NCBI GenBank assembly: GCA_031283795.1
Contig: JAITBB010000060.1
Span: 1 to 8,041, forward strand
Origin: Rickettsiales bacterium
Lineage (GTDB): Bacteria > Pseudomonadota > Alphaproteobacteria > Rickettsiales > UBA1997
DNA: 8,041 nucleotides
Reading direction: 5' to 3'
Shown: positions 6,001-8,041 of the stretch, piece by piece
Position numbering within the stretch: position 1 is the stretch's first letter
Layout: every line of letters begins with the position of its first letter
Notes under the pieces: model-generated
Database searches by the model: none
Seen by the model: only the letters and a program-made list of their open reading frames with translations
What the model was told of the DNA's origin: nothing
Translations under genes and position numbers: made by a program

Positions 6001-7580
6001 TCCCCCTGCAACATCAGATCTACTGCCTCCTCTAGAGATTTCTCTCCGCCAGACAGGAGATCCAACATCCACCTAGGCCCAGCAGATTCATCAAAGTGTC
6101 TGATAAAATCTATGTAGCATTCAACCATTCTAATGAACAGACTATCCGACATAGCGTCCACTCCAAATATAGGTTCATTGTGGTCATAATATTGAACCAA
6201 AATATCCTCGTAGTCGGTGACGACCGTCAAGTCACTTTCCAATGACTGTTTATGGGGTAGGCATTTGATAACCAATAGTATTGAGTGAATAAATTTCTCC
6301 AACCATCCAAGGTCATCCGACTCTGGAATCATACTTTCCGGAATAATAGCAGGTTGTTGGTCCGAAGAATCATAGGAAATGGGAGTAAGTGAATGAATCA
6401 GCCACTGTGTATTCTCGGAGCTCCAACCCGAAATCTTTTTAAGCTTCGAAATACAATTGGCAATTTCGCCGCTTTTCATCGGAATTAACAGCATTTTGAT
6501 ATTGGAGAGCAAGTCCCTAATTGATTTTAGGAGTTTTTCAATTATAGTTACCCCGTCCAATGATATTTTTCCACCATTCGTCTCATCTATCGGCAAATAG
6601 TATTCTACGATTTTTTCAGACATTAGGCCGAGATATTCGTCCCAACCTTTATAGTCTTCATTTTCTCTATTCGTTTCAGGTGACATCAATGACTTTTTCT
6701 CAGGCGCACTGATGAGAGAAAATGCACTATATTTTCCCAGTACAATTCGCCGCATAATTTTCAATCTAAGCTCAGGGAATTTATCTCCTCTCCGTGCACC
6801 ACTGACTAAATTTTTTTCCCGCTTATCGTAATAGGTCTGGCTTTCTTCCCATATTTGACCGGCCAATTCAATAATTTTCCTCATAAAACCAGTAAACCAA
6901 TCCAGACTGCTACTATTTGCCAACAGGATTGCTTTTTCAAGGTAATCATAGACGTCACTGCAACTCCTGTCTTTAAAAAAACTCATCGACAGACGAAACA
7001 GTCGGACAGCCCATTCTACAAGATCTATAACCTCGCGGCTGTTGTTGCCGAACAAACTGCCCCACTTTCTTGTCTGAAACTCCAAGATAGGCTTATAAAT
7101 GACGGGAGCCAAATCGTTGTCATTGTTTAGATAAATAATAAATTTGACATAGCGAGAGTACATGACACTGAAAACATCATCTTCGATTATATCCAATCTC
7201 AGTCCATTCCCGATGTCCCTAATACTAATAATAATATGTCTTAGACATTCTCCATAATCCAAATCGGAACTGTTGAGTTTTAATTCTTCAATGTAATTTA
7301 TCACTTTACCAAGTTCTTCGCTGTCAGATAGCTTCTGTGAGATAAGAGTAAGTGCCCTTAGGATTGGGTCCACCAACGAAGAAACTCTTCTCGTCGTTTC
7401 CTCCCCGTTCATAACTATATTATCTTTCAAATAATTCTGCACGAATCTTTCGATTCTCGTTCTCAGTTCAGTATGTTCTGATGATTTTAGTGTTGAAGCA
7501 TTCCCACTACGGCAAGGGAACATAAAAACCAGCGATAGCAGAAATAATCTAAAGCAACTTGAAAAATTTACGTTTCTCAT
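1..7580 (-). CDS. Giant secreted modular repeat protein, 3' end beyond window
   Basis: I read this frame codon by codon from the ATG at 7578-7580 to base 1 and found no stop: 2,526 codons plus two bases. The start is the first ATG after an in-frame TAA at 7590-7592, and it opens with a signal peptide, so the N-terminus is complete; the C-terminus is not. The family is not recognised. Seen in order: signal peptide (1-28), mostly helical region with weak repeat traces (29 to about 515), Ser/Asp/Glu-rich linker (about 516-690), ten copies of a helical module (anchors at residues 858, 1024, 1196, 1375, 1532, 1754, 1910, 2062, 2287, 2447), and a charged Lys/Glu/Arg tail (2505-2526 onward). No transmembrane segment is evident after the signal peptide and cysteines are few. 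Arg is mostly AGA/AGG and Ile often ATA. Inference: an exported or surface-exposed protein of an intracellular or parasitic organism, shaped by duplication. Function is unknown. No introns are needed to explain the frame. Confidence 0.93.
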   Translation of the reverse strand, partial: MRNVNFSSCFRLFLLSLVFMFPCRSGNASTLKSSEHTELRTRIERFVQNYLKDNIVMNGEETTRRVSSLVDPILRALTLISQKLSDSEELGKVINYIEELKLNSSDLDYGECLRHIIISIRDIGNGLRLDIIEDDVFSVMYSRYVKFIIYLNNDNDLAPVIYKPILEFQTRKWGSLFGNNSREVIDLVEWAVRLFRLSMSFFKDRSCSDVYDYLEKAILLANSSSLDWFTGFMRKIIELAGQIWEESQTYYDKREKNLVSGARRGDKFPELRLKIMRRIVLGKYSAFSLISAPEKKSLMSPETNRENEDYKGWDEYLGLMSEKIVEYYLPIDETNGGKISLDGVTIIEKLLKSIRDLLSNIKMLLIPMKSGEIANCISKLKKISGWSSENTQWLIHSLTPISYDSSDQQPAIIPESMIPESDDLGWLEKFIHSILLVIKCLPHKQSLESDLTVVTDYEDILVQYYDHNEPIFGVDAMSDSLFIRMVECYIDFIRHFDESAGPRWMLDLLSGGEKSLEEAVDLMLQGERDRELGTGEKMGMLTKSELNRNSEMNAPNSSVSSSSGNDDLIRSSKSCFIEPLHRNPASIWNGATHRGVERDKNSLLGSNSQYHLGEDVSNLISRLSFLPEFTNLLCSENTHSSISGLDRENLSVSPQNILPERDDEDKSGIFAHLASETREIIKEPSERMVPKDLESAKESEYTIYINRLLSSKLPRYLTSDDNFSSSRNIFGMPRSLAMQLILSGISGDKLILSQEQTERQQQDVIRFAVLIMAEFIAMEALAAPDTAYYEGKFRDYIDLLKERKLSDLDEMVQWIFHSMNYLLPVVAEPSATQSKFCELVLDTLILYQSFFLKNKKCLTNKSPEWLDVGIGLWSSRTLGGRGERIKNIISHNEDIKKITATLTDLVIKIINVGEEKDMISLSIPECLADFVSMIINIISIMQIELWGGSKSPEDLAPKLQSLKEKLTSYQYPDSGDKPSAIFDDFDNFIYEIFLLAQQVLELRTDHRALIELYMVYGAFNKKYMADRSKWLLVIKQFDLSGAVRDETDNKSSSSESERGATNESTDFYEVVSFSIVDGQPPSTIRVKNKEVKTLLLRISKMFDCLKLDLSGAIKSSQEERLFSAELVSLKQDMQEFIRNIGPVLDFMDQNSMMAIGKIINSISLTGAKVLALNKKSYKQSSDAFEKLYREVSSKYMTWRSKLLSDTDSDDSARVSLNREDDKSSGIVDDSTNYQDYVDKIENSEEMLKIRDRLVFIVSGIAAGGIRIENDSIIMTLMGSMPIIRGMVTVLSSIKAELSMNSESSGGLTNVVRGKLELLKDGIFRDEVRLDFGTALDDFICGISTIANDATLGLKRSRGRFLALVNLYRSFNAQYMAGKSKLASNIESYRSTVSNDRKKSTNMGPKLYKIEFLATNLLISAIITRNREIGTFLLYVSKLLKNIRLRLQLGMEFSESLILYWVELTRLESKLHKFSNGAGPTLDFIDKNAEVAIDDIVYSISLIAAKVLKSAEEYEQFVVMLRLYHDDFSAKHMTGKSKWSFSIDSSGSVKVSLDIKDSGLSNIPPSLINSDSIKIKPVASNSRWSLAINSNGQVELSLNTENDVLSVAPYDSINSNNIRIIEEGPEMLEIAHKLASVVFDIMKNKRDRDIDMITSASFLIYEIIGLLSSVRAELLSMSPGSPEELATTRENLKRLENGLHENVSKNRKIDDNITTLDDFVQNAFSIARNALKLEENQERFLYLPGIYSTFRIKFGYGKFPAWIREISYGNDQGIERENEIDVMSIMENIVRNSLGRKNPVGGPTDIKNDPGLGSFLKKLADLITKLIADAESELSPNLRPPKEFRNAMGAFRKARRELISNTSGTPEFLFYNFVRRISIMFDELPPSRSNIFREDALKLLGLHLEFNDKYMLGSTWSRRDNMRRASVSDEGHDELYIGLKAMTIFRGIARITNKIVLSADPENMSDKLSISVSSFIDAIRLNLLESSTPSEELSDVGRRFHIVKSIFVEHSHRSAAYDPGLVMDDFIYNISKIATDMLALGRNCWQFLTDATTLYSKFNRQYLGALSSWSTYRSDSGFAVALGEVDDVLFSGELLFNYSLDSVRISSITKAVNATKMEGYMEKIWGFLDTIAKTDENSGPEIVSMNRKLGILFVVVIAYLEQALSDIKEIEKLDVEKSLGASKVVSSKTAKKTLEAGPEKILDSLMSNIRLALRKQPWEKSLGTSNVGSSKTAKKTSKADSEKILDSLMSDVRLAFQKQLEFGFGLLEFDLYFVGLDRLYSKFREKYIEGSGHQRRVKDAGRSDSSLGLKTYLDIVLEFIREKIKQINKDCSSRRVEDILRFLKGRDNISSKETSEIKEFLRSVILLAYRLADNLPTDTTGLNSQIATSNRPTIGNILKAATPKNLNWLRSLVAYCVRESVWHMYAAPIRRDLINMLRMYITFSKRYMGKNGWLLATEDRDMFLRMTMEIPVEGMVRYGNIEVVLMPTGTLDNLDNWPGADTVAKWEKSVKEADRIETERKEREKEE
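225..362 (-). repeat. Repeat module signature, copy 10 (residues 2407-2452)
   Basis: The end is MYITFSKRYMGKNGW, a good match; the start (W-L-R-S-L-V-A-Y-C-V) is diverged. The following segment keeps the alternating hydrophobic pattern (MFLRMTMEIPVEG) and runs into GNIEVVLMPTG before the charged tail. This is the last copy in the window; more may lie beyond base 1. Confidence 0.7.
702..842 (-). repeat. Repeat module signature, copy 9 (residues 2247-2293)
   Basis: The end is clear (LYSKFREKYIEGSG, nearly the same as LYSKFNRQYLGALS in copy 8), but the start has lost D-D-F and is occupied by the second half of the 129-bp tandem duplication. The Trp of the signature is missing. The interval from copy 8 is 225 residues. 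Confidence 0.65.
807..1064 (-). repeat. Tandem duplication of 129 bp (two 43-codon copies, 936-1064 and 807-935)
   Basis: Two adjacent in-frame copies share E-K-S-L-G, SSKTAKKT, EKILDSLMS and R-L-A-x2-K-Q. By my count about 16 bases differ over roughly 126 compared, near 87% identity, so this is the most recent repeat in the window. The unit keeps frame (43 codons) and both copies preserve the same A7 run. It lies just before copy 9 and accounts for most of the extra length of that interval. Confidence 0.9.
1377..1517 (-). repeat. Repeat module signature, copy 8 (residues 2022-2068)
   Basis: It reads MDDFIYNISKIATDMLAL at the start and LYSKFNRQYLGALSSW at the end, a strong match. The trailing segment (WSTYRSDSGFAVALGEVDD) keeps the D-S-x-G turn and the alternating hydrophobics seen after copy 5. 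Confidence 0.85.
1836..1976 (-). repeat. Repeat module signature, copy 7 (residues 1869-1915)
   Basis: The start is F-Y-N-F-V-R-R-I-S-I-M-F, which keeps the F-[IV]-x2-IS-x core without the D-D pair. The end is LHLEFNDKYMLGSTW, one residue shorter than the standard G-K-S-K-W ending. Confidence 0.75.
2298..2438 (-). repeat. Repeat module signature, copy 6 (residues 1715-1761)
   Basis: It reads LDDFVQNAFSIARNALKL at the start; the end is diverged, with IYSTFRIKFGYGKFPAW replacing the usual Y-M-x-G-K-S-K-W and holding one extra residue. It lies 222 residues after the copy 5 anchor because of the 45-residue duplication between them. Confidence 0.75.
2712..2981 (-). repeat. Tandem duplication of 135 bp (two 45-codon copies)
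   Basis: Within the giant gene, the segment beginning S-K-W-S-F-S-I-D-S at residue 1536 is repeated as S-R-W-S-L-A-I-N-S exactly 45 codons later (Trp1538 and Trp1583). Both copies keep V-x2-S-L-[DN], an L-S pair, I-N-S and I-[KR]-I. By hand alignment slightly under half of the residues are identical, so the duplication is old. It doubles the strand-turn-strand segment after copy 5 without repeating the helical part. Confidence 0.8.
2967..3107 (-). repeat. Repeat module signature, copy 5 (residues 1492-1538)
   Basis: It reads IDDIVYSISLIAAKVL at the start and LYHDDFSAKHMTGKSKW at the end. The trailing strand-turn-strand segment (WSFSIDSSGSVKVSL) is duplicated in tandem immediately downstream, which lengthens the interval to copy 6. 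Confidence 0.85.
3438..3578 (-). repeat. Repeat module signature, copy 4 (residues 1335-1381)
   Basis: It reads LDDFICGISTIA at the start and LYRSFNAQYMAGKSKL at the end, close to consensus. It is preceded by VLSSIKAELSM, which matches LLSSVRAELLSM before copy 6, so copies 4 and 6 look like a second subtype alternating with copies 3 and 5. Confidence 0.85.
3975..4124 (-). repeat. Repeat module signature, copy 3 (residues 1153-1202)
   Basis: It carries I-I-N-S-I-S-L-T-G-A-K-V-L near the start and LYREVSSKYMTWRSKL at the end. The helix between the two blocks is about three residues longer than in copies 4 and 5. It is preceded by V-L-D-F-M-D-x-N, which matches T-L-D-F-I-D-K-N before copy 5, so copies 3 and 5 look like one subtype. 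Confidence 0.8.
4491..4628 (-). repeat. Repeat module signature, copy 2 (residues 985-1030)
   Basis: It reads F-D-N-F-I-Y-E-I at the start and YGAFNKKYMADRSKW at the end, one of the best matches to the consensus. The trailing segment (WLLVIKQFDLSGAV) is followed by an acidic, Ser-rich stretch. Its anchor Met1024 is 166 residues after the anchor of copy 1. Confidence 0.8.
4986..5078 (-). repeat. Repeat module signature, copy 1 (residues 835-865)
   Basis: This is the first array copy I can align, and a diverged one. It keeps the Y-x2-F of the helix end and then K-K-C-L-T-N-K-S-P-E-W, which lines up with K-K-Y-M-x2-x-S-K-W of the next copy with one extra residue. The upstream D-D-F block is reduced to K-F-C-E-L-V. 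Confidence 0.5.
5511..6035 (-). other. Ser/Asp/Glu-rich, probably disordered linker (residues about 516-690)
   Basis: Compared with the flanking helical sequence, this part of the giant protein is rich in Ser, Asn, Asp, Glu, Gly and Pro (for example SSVSSSSGNDD) and poor in regular hydrophobic spacing. It lies between the weakly repetitive N-terminal third and the clear repeat array, and probably acts as a flexible spacer. Boundaries are approximate. Confidence 0.55.
7497..7580 (-). other. Signal peptide of the giant protein (residues 1-28)
   Basis: The N-terminus has a basic n-region (Arg2, Arg11), a hydrophobic core LFLLSLVFMFP at residues 12-22, and a short polar c-region ending G-N-A, so cleavage after Ala28 is likely. 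Cys23 is not in a lipobox (M-F-P-C precedes it), so a bacterial lipoprotein is unlikely. The peptide supports both the chosen start codon and routing through the Sec/ER pathway. Starting at the next Met (residue 20) would destroy it. Confidence 0.85.
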
Positions 7581-7590
7581 ATACACCCAT
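7549..7590 (-). other. 13-codon upstream ORF overlapping the giant gene's start
   Basis: An ATG at 7588-7590, ten bases before the giant gene's ATG and in a different frame, opens a 13-codon frame (MGVYEKRKFFKLL) ending in TAG at 7549-7551, inside the signal-peptide coding region. By eukaryotic scanning rules its context (G at -3, G at +4) is better than that of the main ATG (T at -3, A at +4). It may restrain translation of the giant ORF, or be excluded by a very short leader. No evidence that the peptide itself is functional. Confidence 0.35.
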
Positions 7591-7617
7591 TACTTAACAG
7601 AATATTAAATAATTTTA
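7581..7617 (-). promoter_or_regulatory. 37-bp AT-rich spacer with the giant gene's start region
   Basis: This is all that separates the upstream TAG from the giant gene's ATG. On the minus strand it reads as an A/T-rich tract (AAAATTATTTAATATT) and then GGG at 7588-7586, five bases before the ATG. There is no Shine-Dalgarno-like GGAGG. In microsporidia, AT-rich signals and a CCC- or GGG-like motif just upstream of the start codon have been described for many genes; that this is such a signal is inference. It could equally be an operon-like spacer, or the promoter may lie within the upstream ORF. Confidence 0.35.
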
Positions 7618-8041
7618 CTATTTTCTACCAAAAGGACCCAGAAAAAGGGTAAACGCGGGCAGATTTCTATCTCTGTTGTTTGGACTTAAAGGGTCCAATG
7701 GCCTTCCGTTCTGATCCGCGGCCCTTACAGGGTATATGTTGTGTCTTGGTGGCCCCACTTCTATTGTACCATGATTTTCCCCCCGCTGTTCTGCATCGTC
7801 GCCGACCACTGTCGGTAGGTGTAGTGGTCGTTGTCCGGAGAGAACTCCATGTCGGCTGCCACCTCCACTATCACCCGGACCCCTAGTATAGGTTACCGGA
7901 GACTGCACCACCATCACGGCACCCTGGCTCATCATGGACCTGGTTGGGGGATCTGCCAGGAGGGGTGAAGAAACAGCTTCGTTCAAATTAGCAGCGTTAT
8001 TGTTCGAATTACCTATCGAATATTGTGACACACCTGAGGAA
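7618..8041 (-). CDS. C-terminal part of an unrecognised Pro/Gly/Asn-rich protein, 5' end beyond window
   Basis: The frame is open from the right edge of the window to a TAG at 7618-7620, giving 140 codons. A GTG at 8029-8031 could be read as a start, but the frame continues upstream of it to the edge, so the true start is probably outside. The visible part begins with an Asn-rich stretch (NSNNNAANLNEA) and continues with Pro, Gly, Ser and Arg-rich sequence of low complexity, with no obvious helix, membrane segment or catalytic motif. It ends FLGPFGRK. It looks intrinsically disordered. The coding stretch is visibly more GC-rich (about half) than the giant gene. It is co-directional with the giant gene, 37 bp upstream of it. 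I do not recognise the product; a chance open frame is possible but unlikely at this length. Confidence 0.6.
   Translation of the reverse strand, partial: SSGVSQYSIGNSNNNAANLNEAVSSPLLADPPTRSMMSQGAVMVVQSPVTYTRGPGDSGGGSRHGVLSGQRPLHLPTVVGDDAEQRGENHGTIEVGPPRHNIYPVRAADQNGRPLDPLSPNNRDRNLPAFTLFLGPFGRK

Noticed and set aside
6855..7130. Plus-strand open frame of 91 codons
   Set aside because: It lies in another register but wholly inside the giant gene, with no recognisable domain or start signal.
7509..7520. Bacterial lipobox at Cys23 of the signal peptide
   Set aside because: The residues before the Cys are M-F-P, which do not fit the lipobox pattern; ordinary cleavage after Ala28 fits better.
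7581..7620. An intron joining the upstream ORF to the giant ORF
   Set aside because: A GT...AG pair can be drawn here, but splicing it puts the product into the frame that stops at 7549, and the giant ORF has its own signal peptide.
7680..7886. Plus-strand open frame of 68 codons
   Set aside because: It is antisense to the upstream Pro/Gly-rich ORF, shorter than it, and probably open because of GC-rich composition.
8034..8041. TTCCTCAG at the right edge resembling a 3' splice site before GTGTCA
   Set aside because: Too short a context at the window edge to support a splice site; the frame is simply open to the edge.

Overview
The window is dominated by one gene. A single reading frame on the minus strand runs without a stop from an ATG at 7580 down to base 1 and off the left edge, giving at least 2,526 codons. 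The start is well fixed: the frame has a stop codon (TAA) only 12 nt upstream of the ATG, and the first 28 residues form a clear signal peptide. The product is therefore a secreted or surface protein of more than 2,500 residues (roughly 290 kDa at about 114 Da per residue, C-terminus not seen). I recognise no named family in it. Its most striking property is internal: a helical module ending in a signature close to [LIM]DDF-[IV]-x2-IS-x-IA ... LY-x2-FN-x2-YM-x-GKSKW occurs ten times, at intervals of 152 to 225 residues, from about residue 835 to 2452. Each copy is usually followed by a short strand-turn-strand-like segment (W-S-x3-D-S-x-G-x-V-x-[VL]-S-L).

Layout from right to left, in the direction of transcription. 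Bases 8041-7618 hold the C-terminal 140 codons of another minus-strand ORF, Pro/Gly/Asn-rich and more GC-rich, whose start lies outside the window. Bases 7617-7581 are a 37-bp AT-rich spacer. Residues 1-28 of the giant protein are the signal peptide. Residues 29 to about 515 are helical and only weakly repeat-like. Residues about 516-690 are Ser/Asp/Glu-rich and probably disordered. Residues about 690-2490 carry the modular array, including two local tandem duplications of 45 and 43 codons. The last 22 visible residues are an Arg/Lys/Glu-rich charged stretch that continues past base 1.

Organism: uncertain. The low-to-moderate GC, strong use of AGA/AGG for Arg and ATA for Ile, lack of a Shine-Dalgarno sequence, a 37-bp gene spacer, no visible introns and a very large secreted repeat protein fit a compact, intron-poor parasite genome. 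A microsporidium-like eukaryote is my leading guess. An AT-rich bacterium or another reduced eukaryote is not excluded. Nothing in the window (no rRNA, tRNA or housekeeping gene) settles it.

The plus strand appears to hold no genes. Its open frames lie almost all in one register antisense to the giant gene and are explained by that gene's codon and repeat composition. I saw no tRNA, rRNA, CRISPR array, insertion sequence or origin.
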